From positions 7,006,001 to 7,070,000 of the forward strand of contig NC_079482.1 of assembly GCF_026230105.1 (NCBI RefSeq): a stretch of DNA of 64,000 bases, read 5' to 3'. Shown one piece after another: positions 12,538 through 22,814 of this stretch; position 1 is the first letter of the stretch, and the number at the start of each line of letters is the position of its first letter. The translations under genes were made by a program, and so were the position numbers. The stretch is from Diorhabda sublineata (Eukaryota; Arthropoda; Insecta; Coleoptera; Chrysomelidae). The notes below the pieces were generated by a model that was given only the letters and a program-made list of their open reading frames with translations, searched no databases and was not told where the DNA came from.

Positions 12538-13739
12538 AACTTTTCTACTCGAACAAACAGTATCTGGAAATAAAAAATAGGAACTAATATTACAACTGAT
12601 TTTTTTCATTTTATTTGATTCATTGTGATTGATTCAAATCCTCTCATCAAAATCGATAAGCAGGAACTGACATGTTCTTTTGAAGCAATTTTAGTAATTT
12701 TTTAATCATTTCAAAGCCATTTGATGTAAGTTTGAGCGGTAAATTCGCTATCCAAATCTTTCTGTGTACTAATATCGTGGTAAAAACTTTTTAGATGCTT
12801 GTATACTCGACCATTTTCCACTATTTGTTACTAAATTTAATAAATAAACGAGAGTTGCTTCCAGAAATATCTATTGTTTCCCGTTTCACAATAAAACTCA
12901 CCCAAATTATAATAATTAATAGAGTTATAAAAACTGAGTGATATCAACTTTTAGGTGAAGTGATTTTTGTATCGTCTCCCTGTACATTTCCTAGAATTGA
13001 GTTCCGTAAGTGACTAAAGGTGTGCTCTTTCAATCACAAGATTAGAGATATAAGTTTCAGACGAGACATAAACTGTTCACCTAGCTAAATGGTTCTTAAT
13101 TGTTTCTGATTGAATCTCACGTGTCTGTCATTCTTTCAAGGCATAGTGTAATGTTTTAGATAAACAAGTGTTGTACTCTTAATAAAAAAACACTTAGCGG
13201 TGGTATAATTTATTCGCTTTAAACTTTGATAAATCGTATAAATCTTTTCGAATCAACTTTTCCATTTAACAAAAATATTTTGACAATATTAGTGATTAAA
13301 CAGAAAGGCTGACACATGACCACGACTATCATCAAAATAATGAATTTAAATTATTGCTTCAAAATTTCTTAATAACAGACATGTACCATTGACGACTTTC
13401 AAAGAATTCAATAGAAACTTAAGCCCGTGTATATGTTGATTTAGAAATAATAAAGTTTGAAAAACCAAATAAAAACTTTTTATCCAAATAAAGCAGTGCA
13501 ATAACGTTACATCCAAACAAAATATAAATATATACTTATCCTTTGCAAAGAAAAGTTCTCAATAAATTGAAAAAGGTAACAATAATTCTATTCTTATAAT
13601 TGAATTAATCTGATTTCCAGAAGGAAATTTTATTTCAAGAACAGTTGGCCATTAATTATAACAGTTTCACAATTTGATGGAATATCCAATCTGAATCAGC
13701 GTTTGCGAACCTTTTAGAAAGTTGAATGGCTTGGTCAGA
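12538..13739. other. Sequence without a recognised gene
   Basis: A+T-rich. The first ~40 bases after the pseudogene stop probably belong to the copied 3' untranslated region. Nothing else was recognised. Confidence 0.5.
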
Positions 13740-14335
13740 ACATGTTTCTGCTTAGAATACCCCCCAAAAAGCAGACTATCCTCTCTTCGGAAATACGCTA
13801 CCTTTTTTCAAGCAGAAGCTGTAGTGGTCGGAGAATATTTAGTCAATGCCATCTAAACCTAATACTTTCGTTGTGTTCAGACAACTGAGCTTCTACACAA
13901 GCCATAACAACCTACAGGTGTACTTTAAACTTTTGATAGAGTGATAGACATAAACTGGTGAAATATAGCTGTGATAGAGATACATTGTATTGCCTAGACA
14001 ATCCGGCAATAAGCAAAAAAAGAGGCTGATTCGCTCGACAGACTGGTCTCAGCAAAACCACCCTTAGATCAAGAGCTCATTCTTAGTGCTGCTATCATAT
14101 CTTCGGCATTTAGAAGAGCCTTATGTCTGTCTTATCTGCTCAATTTCAACAGGTGGGATATGCGACTGGTGAATGTTCTTCCTACCAGACACCATCTAAA
14201 GCACCATCTCCATGCCATCAGCGATTACTGATGATCCAAGATGCTGCTAGTATATGGAGGAGGAAAAGGTTGAATCCAACGTGCCTGATTAGCTTCCCCT
14301 ACGATATCGGTCGTTAGTAATTTTAGATGGAGCAG
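13740..14335 (+). mobile_element. Non-LTR retrotransposon 3' part: RNase H domain and C-terminal cysteine motif, degenerate
   Basis: Frame-shifted plus-strand translation gives LFGNTLPFFQAEAVVVGEY (the QAE element of the RNase H domain of Jockey/R1-like LINEs) near 13,790. GNKQKKEADSLDRLVSAKPP is near 14,010, the usual GNE-AD-LA block. DDPRCC-YMEEEKVE is near 14,230, corresponding to the C-terminal cysteine motif. The reverse transcriptase part is absent, as expected for a 5'-truncated insertion. Many stops. A similar tail lies at 28.6-29.4 kb and another at 54.7-55.2 kb. Confidence 0.7.
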
Positions 14336-14603
14336 TATGGGTCTATCAAGGATCATAACTATGAATCATTTCAAAGGATTTGAGAATCAATTTTTTTGTT
14401 TATTAGAAGTAAAAAGTTAAAAACACATTCCAATTGTTAAATGTCTTTGATCAAATAGCTCTATCGATATAAAGCACAATGATTGTTATTTATACGTTAA
14501 TGATACTACTGATACTACAGCAGGTTATAATATTGGGGATTTGAGAATTGAAAGATCATTTTTGACTTTGAAGATACTGTCGTATAGTTCATTCTGAATT
14601 TCA

Positions 14604-14606
<3 letters not shown>

Positions 14607-14656
<50 letters not shown>
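14607..14656. repeat. (AT)25 microsatellite
   Basis: Uninterrupted AT dinucleotides over about 50 bases. Confidence 0.95.
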
Positions 14657-14659
<3 letters not shown>

Positions 14660-14847
14660 ACATACTTCAAAAGAAATCCATAGTTAGTTGTTATTCATTC
14701 AATAACATCTCTTTGTCCTCTACTTTCATTAAATGATGCTTTCCTCATTTGAGGTAAACATCTTCTGGAGTACAGCCAAGTATTTTTCTTATATTTTAAT
14801 TGCTATGAGTATAAGTGATGCAAAAACATAGAAGTTTGTTAATGAAT

Positions 14848-14849
<2 letters not shown>

Positions 14850-14902
<53 letters not shown>
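14850..14902. repeat. (AT)26 microsatellite
   Basis: Uninterrupted AT dinucleotides over about 53 bases. With the run at 14,607 it could form a large cruciform and may cause assembly or length instability. Confidence 0.95.
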
Positions 14903-14904
<2 letters not shown>

Positions 14905-15197
14905 AGGTACGTTAAAAGGTTTAAGTCGATCTGTTCACCAACGTATATCCAAAAACAGTAATATTGATACCAGAGGTATATAGATCATCACAGCAATTTT
15001 GTATTTGATTCTTCATTCTCCATGCTTCTCACAATTTTCATTAGAGGCAATAGTTTCCAGCGCTGCAATAAACTGATGGCAAGTAGGATTTGTATTACCT
15101 ACTTCATGTTGTGTCATGTTTTTTAAGGGACCTTGATTGAATGATCGTAAGGACAAATATTTGAATCCTATAATATGAAGATAGTTCCTCAGATATA

Positions 15198-15722
15198 TTA
15201 TTTATCTAATTGATCTATTGGTAAATTGCCAGATGTTAAGGCATGAGTACTCTGACTACGAACTTGATGCTCTTCGGTATCTAGTGTATTTACAGCATAT
15301 GAATGTTCTTGGTTTAATATACAGTTATGAACTTGATGGTAGATGAGAGATAGCTTTATATTTATATAATGTTTGCTATTGAAATTTGTGAAATCACTTT
15401 CCAGATAATGATTTTCACCCAATCGATAATTTAACGTTGAGCTTTGAATTTTACAAAATTCTTCCCATTCAGAACATATATAATGAGAGCGTTTGGGAAA
15501 TATAAAAAATGTTGATTCATCTTTTCTTCCATATATTTATTCCTGCAACCTGGAAATTTACATCTATACTTCACTCGGTCCACCACCTTCAAGTCCATCT
15601 CGAAATATTCAATGAAAAATTGTGGAAAATAATACCCAACTCTCAATTTTCCAGTTATCTCCAATAAAATCTTTCGTAGTCTAGGACAATGCTCCCTCTG
15701 TTGCTCCTGAAAGTGCATAACA
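15198..15722 (-). pseudogene. THAP-domain gene relic
   Basis: THAP domains are C2CH zinc fingers that bind DNA and occur in host regulators and in P-element-type transposases. The upstream frame (15,431-15,718) contains YRCKFPGCRNKYMEEK, the opening C-x4-C pair, then FLYFPN, the typical F-x-x-FP block. After a frameshift the second frame (15,198-15,422) begins GENHYLESDFTNFNS, which corresponds to the C-x2-H pair of the THAP fold with the Cys replaced by Gly. No other domain is visible after it. Loss of the Cys and the frameshift indicate decay. Whether it came from a host gene or a THAP-type transposon cannot be told. Confidence 0.65.
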
Positions 15723-16080
15723 GACTGTTAAATCTTGCCTGCTAACATTGTAAAGTACGATATGTAAATCGTATTAATTAGTTGTAATACTTATTCACAA
15801 TATGAATTTTGGGGATATCAAGCACAATGAAATTGATCAGGACGAATGACATATTGACAATTGACAGTAATGAGATATTTTTATTCACGATTGGTATGTG
15901 GCAGAGCTAAATTTGTTTTGCCGAAATTTACAAGTTGATCTTTTTATTGAATTGTTTTGAGAGTATATGCTGAAATCTCACCTATAGGTATTCTATTCAC
16001 AATACTATGTGATAGTGACAGATTCTTCATAGACGGTATTAGTAATCAACATTGTTAAGGAATTTTTTGTTTCCTGTGAT
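15723..16080. other. Spacer without a recognised gene
   Basis: Nothing recognised on either strand. Confidence 0.5.
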
Positions 16081-16086
16081 GGAAGA

Positions 16087-16280
16087 AACTATAAACTTCT
16101 ATATATCAGCAAAACAAAGCGTGCTATAACTTATAAATAGCAGTAAAAACATGATAACAATATTTCCTTTTGAAAATGGGACTCAGAGTTGTATCTTATC
16201 GTCTATAGAGATATCAATCACATAAAGTCGTTAATGACGTACGTGCATCTCCTGAAAGTTCAGTGAGAAAGTTAGGATCT
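16087..16280. repeat. Direct repeat, left of the 16-kb recombinase relic
   Basis: Landmarks AAACTATAAACTT, then TTTTGAAAATGGG, then GCATCTCCTG and GAGAAAGTTAG. The same landmarks recur in the same order and orientation at 16,756-16,880. A piece of its right end (GAGAAAGTTAGGA...) also occurs next to the relic at 25.5 kb. Confidence 0.75.
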
Positions 16281-16284
16281 AGTA

Positions 16285-16837
16285 ATCAGGAATAATTTAA
16301 CTCAAGCATTATTTGTATCATTGATATTAAAAGTAAATATTCCATTTTTACAATTTACAATATCAATATTTCTTAGTGAATTATTACTTTATTCCACTTC
16401 TTAATTTGTGACTTCTCTAAATGTACTAGTACTTGATATATGTACATTTTCTTCAGCTTGAAATATTTGTTTTGCAACATTGAGTTTGCTTGCAAGTGAT
16501 TGTTCTACGCATCCTTCCGCTACTGTCGACGATTTTCATCCGCCGTGTCCTTTGAGCTCTGGTATATCCACTCCAGTATCTGCCGGAAGTGTTGCAGATG
16601 ATCTCCTGAAGCAGTGACCAGTATATAGCTCAGGATTCTTCAAATTCAGAAATTTTGCGATTCCGTTGGGATTTTAGCAAACGTGTTTACACCAATAGCA
16701 TGAACAGTGCAATTTTTATTTAAGGAATTGTATAAAAACGTGTTTTTGGAAAAAAAACTATAAACTTGGGGAAGGAAATAATGATATGATAATAATATTT
16801 CGTTTTGAAAATGGGTTCTGACTGATCTCAAGTCCAA
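16285..16837 (-). pseudogene. Crypton-like tyrosine recombinase relic (copy 2)
   Basis: The minus-strand translation starts near 16,720 with CTVHAIGVNTFAKIPTES. After a frameshift it gives LYTGHCFRRSSATLPADTG (near 16,590), the catalytic H-x-x-R box intact. Then come PELKGHGG, an in-frame TGA in place of the conserved Trp, and KSSTVAEGCVEQS, where the position of the Tyr nucleophile is Cys. NVAKQIFQAEEN and STSTFREVTN then run to a stop. The last ~150 bases match the 3' part of the relic at 25.5 kb closely, so both come from one family. The N-terminal core-binding domain is absent. The fragment lies between direct repeats at 16,087-16,280 and 16,756-16,880. Confidence 0.7.
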
Positions 16838-16880
16838 AAGGCATCTCCTGCAAGATCACTGAGAGAATTGGAAAACAGAC
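16756..16880. repeat. Direct repeat, right of the 16-kb recombinase relic
   Basis: Matches the landmarks of the repeat at 16,087-16,280 in the same order: AAACTATAAACTT, TTTTGAAAATGGG, GCATCTCCTG, GAGA-A-TT. Confidence 0.75.
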
Positions 16881-17892
16881 TTTGAATAATATAGTCGTTG
16901 TTAAGAACTTTTGAGTACAATTTCTAGGAAAATACATGTCGTTATCAAAGTCAAATGCAATATAACCTAATGGTAACAATTTGTTAGTACTTAGAATAGA
17001 TTGTTCCTCTAGAAAACTTTCACACATTCATTCATCTTTTCCCAAAATGTTACTAAAATTTTAGAATTGAAGAAGGGCAACAAGTCCATGAAAGATATAG
17101 TACGTTGATCCATTACACTGAAGAGAACAGGCAACAAAATTTAATGTAAAGAATAAAAAGATAGAGACAAGAGACAACAGTGAAGGATGACAATTAATAA
17201 AAAAGTCTATTATATCCAACAAATGGATGAATACAGTTTTTTATGACGACTGAAATGTAAAAAATTAAATAGAATGATTAAGTCTGTAGTAGAGTTAGGT
17301 CGATTGGATGATGCCCATGGCTGTGCAACGATAAGTCAGAAGAGGCGCGAAGTGCAAGAAAACCTGCATTTACTGTCAGCGCCTACTTGTACATAGCGAC
17401 TACCGGCGTACACGCGATGGACACTAATTAATTTACTTTACAAGCAACCTAATTAAACTAATTCAATAAAAGCGAATATAAATCAATGTAGAAATCTTGA
17501 TCGTGTTCATTAATCAATTTTCTTTGTTTGGTTCTTCGCTGAATAGCAGCCGTGTTGAACAGGTGACAAGGGTTTTAATGAATAGAACGCGCTTATATAT
17601 ATTCTACAATCCGCCAATCTCGGACGCTAATGGTTTGTGGTTAATTATAATACTAAGCTTGCTTCTGTTCGCTTAAACGCGATATAATTCAAGAAATTTC
17701 ATCACAAACAAAAAGAACCTTTCGAGATGAAGTAGCATCAATAAAAATGAATTTGTAAAAATTAAATAACTTAAATTTGCATCTGAGTGTATGATATTTT
17801 AATAAATTATTGTGGCTGAAGTGAATCCTACAGGTCTATCTGACCTTTCAGTTCACTCTTACCTCCCATTTTACTCTAATTTGTCTCATTTT
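16881..17892. other. Region downstream of the metalloproteinase, no gene recognised
   Basis: A less A+T-rich block at about 17,290-17,420 and another at about 17,520-17,650 have no recognised domain. No confident poly(A) signal for the minus-strand metalloproteinase was located. The 73-aa plus-strand frame from 17,812 overlaps the end of the metalloproteinase and is its shadow. Confidence 0.5.
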
Positions 17893-19342
17893 TCAGTCTC
17901 TCAGTCTCACGGTACCCAAATCCCACCTAACCTGTTTTTTGGTAAACTCATTATATTTGTAGTATGTGGTGTTTTTGAAAAAGTACATGTGTCCGTCAAT
18001 GTACTGGAATGCTCCTGTAACATCTGTGGGTAGTCCAGGGAAAATATCTTTTATTTGTCCTCTATTCCGGATAGTTTTCAAGTTCTTGTCAAATTCAATA
18101 TAATTACTGTTATTATAAAATACATATATTTTCCCATGATTGCTTTGAAACATTGTGTTTATTTGAGAATTCTTAGGTATAATTAAATTATTTTCCTCAA
18201 GTATTTGTAGAGCGGGAAAATCTGCTACATAGTATTTACGGTCATTGACTGCTATTAAATTATCTGAAGAACTTTGAAAAATCTGAATTATGGAACCCAC
18301 TTCTTCAGGTAAATAATCATCGAGTATTTCTGGTTGCGAGGGAATAAGTTTCGAATTCAAATCAATTTTCCATAGGGAATTTTCATTAATAATATATAAA
18401 TGGTAATTTTCAAATTCACCAGCCATGGCAATGAACATATACTCCGGTATTATGTCGCATAAATTTTTATCCGGTACATTTGGTTGATGTGCAAGTGTCT
18501 TTGTAGTCGGTGGCAGCGCTGATGTGGGTTTGAAAGGATTATTTACATATGTATTGATTGGCCCATAAAGAGCTTCAAGGGCCATTTTATCATCCTCATC
18601 CAATTTAGGAGCAATGTTGAATTGATACCATGGATACATTATTGCTGTCTCAATATCACTGTGAGCAATTCCTAAAATATGCCCAATTTCATGAATTAAT
18701 ACCATAAGTAGGCTAGTCTGACCTTCTGAACTTGATCCATCCAAACTTAAATCCCACTTCTCATCAGCATCAATATGAAGCTCTATACAACTGTTGCCTT
18801 TTGGGAAATAAGCATGTGCCAACACCTTTCCGGGGCCCATCAAATGTACTGGAGCACTCACCTCTACCTTGGCAATTTGCTCGAAAATAGTGCTTTCCCC
18901 GTACAACTGTAATAGATATATCGGGAGCATAAGGCCGTATTTTGTGTATTAATTCAAATTTAAACTTTGAACTGTTACTCCACACTTCAAAAGCCTTTTT
19001 GGTTACTTTAAGATATTCTGGAGTTGCCTGAGGGAAATACCATTTCAAATCAAATTTTGTCCATTTTGATTTAACTCTAAAAGAATGATCATCGTCGGAA
19101 GCTGCTTCACTCACATTACATCTTGGTCTATTTAGAAGTTGAATTGTATTTTCATCTAATTCTCCCGTTGCAGGGATATTATATCTTTCTTGAAAACTCA
19201 ACAAATAATCCTCAAGTTTAGTCAAATCATTTTCATTTGCGTACCCGAACCGGTGTAAATACTTCATAGCATACTGTTGATCGACAACGCATAGTACTGG
19301 ACATAGTACTGCAGCTAGTATAATGATTAACATGATCTTCAC
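17893..19342 (-). CDS. Secreted matrix metalloproteinase, intronless, with a single-base frameshift
   Basis: A zinc endopeptidase of the matrixin family that would act on extracellular matrix. The first frame (18,770-19,342) has a signal peptide (residues 1-18, hydrophobic, ending CPVLC). A peptidoglycan-binding-like prodomain follows, then the cysteine switch RPRCNVSEA (Cys 75; the usual form is PRCGVPD) and the start of the catalytic domain. The second frame (17,893-18,930) continues with GKVLAHAYFP and LHIDADEKW, the zinc site HEIGHILGIAHSD (three His and catalytic Glu) and the Met-turn AIMYPWY. A Pro/Thr-rich hinge follows, then a hemopexin-like domain of about 188 residues starting at Cys in KNLCDII. 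The frames join at FDGP/GKVL, where a run of four G on the plus strand (18,832-18,835) holds one base too many. The rejoined product would be about 482 residues. Oddities: the usual H-G-D structural-zinc loop is replaced by a longer segment with two extra Cys, and the last Cys of the hemopexin domain is missing. No introns are seen, unlike typical insect Mmp genes. It is either a retrogene recently broken or a working gene with a sequencing error. Confidence 0.9.
18832..18838. other. Site of the one-base frameshift in the metalloproteinase
   Basis: The plus strand reads GGGGCCC. The minus-strand frame codes FDGP up to here and the family-typical continuation GKVLAHA is in the next frame. Removing one base of the run would join the two frames exactly, with family-typical sequence on both sides. 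Confidence 0.85.
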
Positions 19343-19468
19343 TCTTCTGCTATCCTCAAAAAACTAATTTCCAATCACATTAATAACGGAATATATAATT
19401 TTTAAAAAACCCAAAGACTTTTAACCGACCTGGTATATCAGCGCTCCCGCTCATCGCAACGAAACTTT

Positions 19469-19480
19469 ACGCATGCGCAA
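19469..19480. promoter_or_regulatory. NRF-1/EWG-type palindromic site upstream of the metalloproteinase
   Basis: ACGCATGCGCAA is close to the TGCGCATGCGCA consensus bound by NRF-1 (EWG in insects). It lies about 130 bases before the start codon of the minus-strand metalloproteinase, in a locally GC-richer patch. A single motif match, so the role is inferred. Confidence 0.4.
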
Positions 19481-19487
19481 AAACGAA

Positions 19488-19532
19488 GTCTCTCTCTCTC
19501 TCTCTTACACATTGTCTCGCTGCTCTCTCTCT
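19488..19532. repeat. (TC)n-rich low-complexity tract
   Basis: Two TC dinucleotide runs separated by about 17 bases, upstream of the metalloproteinase. Read on the gene's strand it is a GA-repeat, a type of element common in insect promoters (GAGA-factor binding); function here is not shown. Confidence 0.7.
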
Positions 19533-19559
19533 AACACACGGTTTTCCCTATTTCTGTAG

Positions 19560-20960
19560 TCGTGCATACGTTGTTCATCTACTCATCAAACTATTTTTTT
19601 CGTTGGCCTGATGTTTCAGTACTCGTTTTATCCATCTACCTTCTGTAATTCTTACTAAATGTTCCAGCCATTTCGCTCTCTTTGCTTTAATTATACAATT
19701 TACTCATAAATGAATTCATAAATATCTTTTTTTTGGGGAGTTGGGAAAAGTTCGCTAAGACAATATTCGTATTAATTACGTTACCAGCTCAATATCAATC
19801 CGGTAAGATATTTTCCAAAAGCTTACAATGTAATGTAGTTATACTTTGTATTCCACTTGAAGTTTTGGACAGCTGAAATAAGATTTATAGATCAACTAGC
19901 GACCTCCAATACGAGTATATATGCCGGTAAAATCGCGAAGTCGTCTATATAAGTTGCGTGAATTGATGATTGATTTTCAACGATTATCCACGCAAGCGTC
20001 AATATACAGAGTGAGTTTCATGTATAGAACGCATCAATTATCTCGGAAACGGCTCGTAAGTTTTTGTGTACAAGGGTGATATGGCCGGTATTATAGCGGT
20101 ATTTACATTGTTGTCAGATCTTTCCTTTTTCCGAAAAAATAATGAACTTCATCATTTTTCCGGAAAAAGGAAGATCTGACAACAATGTAGATACCACCAT
20201 ATTACCAGCCGTATCACAAGAACCTTGACCACAAAAATTTATAAAAATCATACAAGCCATTTTCGTGATAATTGAGGCGTTCCATACATAAAACATGGCT
20301 GCTTATAGAATTCTGATAGTTTTTAGAACTCTTTTTTTCCGTTATAAATTTTTTTGAACACTTCTCGTACTCATATTTCCAGTTTATTGAAAGGTTTGTT
20401 CAATGTCCAAGTTTCACCCGAATACGTAAGTGACGTTTGTTTATTCTTAGTTCAGCTGTTATTGATAACATATGCTTTGAATTTATCATTTTTGATACCA
20501 TTCTTGCTGTTTTATTGTGTTCTGCTATTTTTTTCGCCTCCTTAATTTGACATAGTTCCTCCTAAATATTCGCTTTATTTCGCCTTTTCTTTTATGTAGC
20601 TTTTCCGTTACATTTTATAAGTATTTCGTTTATTGCTCGTTTTTTGCTAGGTCATATTCTTTTGCTTTCTTTTCCAGTCGCTTAAATACGTTTTAATGTT
20701 ATTACCAGGATTTTGCCATGGGTATTATGTCATCCGCATATGCTATACATTGATGTTTATTTACATAATACAAATTTCAAGTCTTTATACAACTTTCTCT
20801 TACAATGATTTCATGAGCTAAATTGTCGAGGTTTGAGGTAATGGCTCTCCTTTCCTATCTTGAATTCGTTAGAGAAGTGCTCTCCAAATTTATTTTATTC
20901 GAGTCGATTTAAAACTAACACCGTACCTTCCGGTGTGTGACTCCTTTCCGATTAATGCAT
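19560..20960 (-). mobile_element. Degenerate non-LTR retrotransposon (reverse transcriptase and C-terminus), split by a MITE
   Basis: On the minus strand the reverse-transcriptase signature appears near 20,650-20,760 as a degraded A-ADDII-MAKS block, followed by FKRLEKKAKEYDLAKNE. A later part near 20,400-20,480 resembles the thumb region. The far C-terminus lies at about 19,570-19,700 as AKRAKWLEHLVRITEGRWIKRVLKHQ, matching the usual W-GH--R---R---K-VL block. A fold-back MITE (20,003-20,295) sits between these parts. Stops and shifts throughout; the 5' half is absent. Clade not assigned (RTE- or R-like). Confidence 0.6.
20003..20295. mobile_element. Fold-back MITE with long arms
   Basis: A nearly complete palindrome. 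The left arm starts TATACAGAGTGAGTTTCAT and runs through ACATTGTTGTCAGATCTT. The right arm is its reverse complement from AAGATCTGACAACAATGT to CCATACATAAAAC. The centre is near 20,140-20,160. Arms of about 140 bases have only scattered mismatches. The last ~10 bases of the right end are lost. The ends match those of the larger element at 50,110-51,670, which carries a transposase relic and is therefore a candidate source family. It is inserted in a LINE relic. Confidence 0.88.
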
Positions 20961-20989
20961 CCTTGCATGCGATTTCTGAACTTGTCCAT

Positions 20990-21800
20990 CACGCCATAAA
21001 CATGCGCTAAGGAATTCCCAGGATTTCTAAACGGACTCTTTCTTCTTCACCTGTACACTTTACTTTTCAGGAATCCCCACAACAAATAATCATGTGAGTT
21101 CGTGTTAACGCGGAGGTCAAGTTGGAATAAGGTTTGGTCATTCACTGCATGTTGACCAAGCTGAGAAATGAAGAATAATGACCTTAGCATTTCCGAATAC
21201 CGCTTTGTGTTCACGATAATAGACTGCCTTCTTTCATTTTCAAAGAAAATGAGCCCCGGATTCCCTATAAGGACATGGCACACCGAAGTCTTACCTTGGT
21301 TGAGTGGAGAGGTTGTTGATGAAGTAGATGAGTGTTATGATCACTCCAGTACCTGAAAGTTTGTTTGTTAATAAGCCCCGATAGATAAAATTTTGCCTCG
21401 GCTCTCATCCAGAGATTGTGAACATTCTTGTCATTTTCTTTAACTATACCCAAAAACGTTTCACAGAATTGCCATCGGCAGCAAAATCGTTCAATACCTG
21501 AACCACTTTTATCCAAATTTCAAGATGTTGACGGTGGAAATATGACGTCAAGATCCTTCGGATAAAACTGTCGCAAATTCCAAGAGAGGCACTCACGTTG
21601 CACTGAGCTTCGAGGGCTTCAACCTACAGCAACCCTTAAGCATTCAAATATTCTCAGAGCTCGAAGGGATCTCGTAATGCTTGTTAGACCTTTGATATTG
21701 TCGAAATTTTTCACTAAAAACTTTATTCAATTTTCAATGGCAAATGCTCGTTGTTGTTTTGATCCCAGTTCCATGGTGCTTGAAATGCTTTGAAGTGTAG
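20990..21800 (-). mobile_element. IS630-like DDE transposase relic
   Basis: Minus-strand frames 21,265-21,516 and 21,047-21,283 give AKFYLSGLINKQTFRYWSD, then LHQQPLHSTKV, then IFFENERRQSIIVNTKRYSEML, and finally SHDYLLWGFLKSKVYR. These match, in order, the catalytic domain of the IS630/Tc1-mariner-type transposases common in insects (the region around the first catalytic Asp, the -FFEN-, VN--RY and D-FLWG-LK-KVY blocks). Weak N-terminal matches extend to about 21,800. Key acidic residues are replaced and frames shift, so it is dead. No terminal inverted repeats were located. Confidence 0.75.
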
Positions 21801-22814
21801 AGCATAACGGTAACTTTAACAAACTCGCCCCACCGACTTTCTACGTATCCACGGCTATTTCAAAAATGGAGGATTTACTGCCGTACCATGTAATTAAATA
21901 TTAAAATATTTTCACAGTTTTGGGTGAAATAACTAGTCAAAGGTCAAAAGAACATATTTGGGCAAGGTCGACTATCCAAAAACATTTGGAGATAGGAAAA
22001 ATAAGAGAATAATCTATCTAGCATTCTAGCAAAGTATAGTATTCTAATCAAGTGTAATAGCTATTTCAATAATATTCTGTTTATTATTTAATAATTAGTA
22101 TTATCAATGGGCTAAATTTTTACATAAGAGTAAACAATATTCTGCTGTTGTTAATATGTATTAACAATAGTTTTAGCATTCTACGGTCATCAATCACGCT
22201 ACTTAATTCAAATAAGCTGAATGTTGATCGCAGAACTTTTCTTATTTCCATACTTATTCAAATAATTCAATATAAATACTGACTTTTTATGTTCCCCGGT
22301 CCATTCTTTATTCAACAGTCTTATTTGTATTCTTGAAATCTCATATTAAAGATAACAATGTTATGTAAGTCAGTTATTAAATTAGAGTTCTCGAATTGCT
22401 TCGAGTATTTTAATTGAACACCTTCAAGTACAATAGATATCACTACCATAATTTTCTTTCATCAATTTTGCAATAGCAGATGCAATTTCAGATAATATAC
22501 TGTATACAATAGACATCAATTCAGTTGCACATAAGCAGGTATATTTGCAATTTTTGTGACATTTCAGATTCATGATACTATGCAATTTCAATTAAATGTG
22601 CAGTAAATTAGATACCTGAAAATAATAAAAATTTTAGTATATTCAATAGAATAAATTGTTTTTCGCAATCGTAATAACAACTACTATAAATCCTAATGTA
22701 ATATGAAATAAAAACGGTAAACAATAACGTAAGTAAAGATGTTTGTTAGATCGTATCATTGTCAACGTTTTTGCAAAATCCTGCTCAGTTAAAGATATGT
22801 GGTTTAGTATTACT
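21801..22814. other. A+T-rich spacer
   Basis: No gene recognised on either strand. Confidence 0.55.

Larger units (their letters stand above)
14336..15197. other. Spacer with two long (AT)n runs
   Basis: No gene recognised. Two (AT)n microsatellites, listed separately, lie about 195 bases apart. Confidence 0.6.

Noticed and set aside
14607..14902. Two (AT)n runs as ends of a mobile element
   Set aside because: Simple repeats of this kind are frequent; the 195 bases between show no inverted similarity beyond the AT runs.
17812..18033. 73-aa plus-strand frame
   Set aside because: Shadow of the 3' end of the metalloproteinase.
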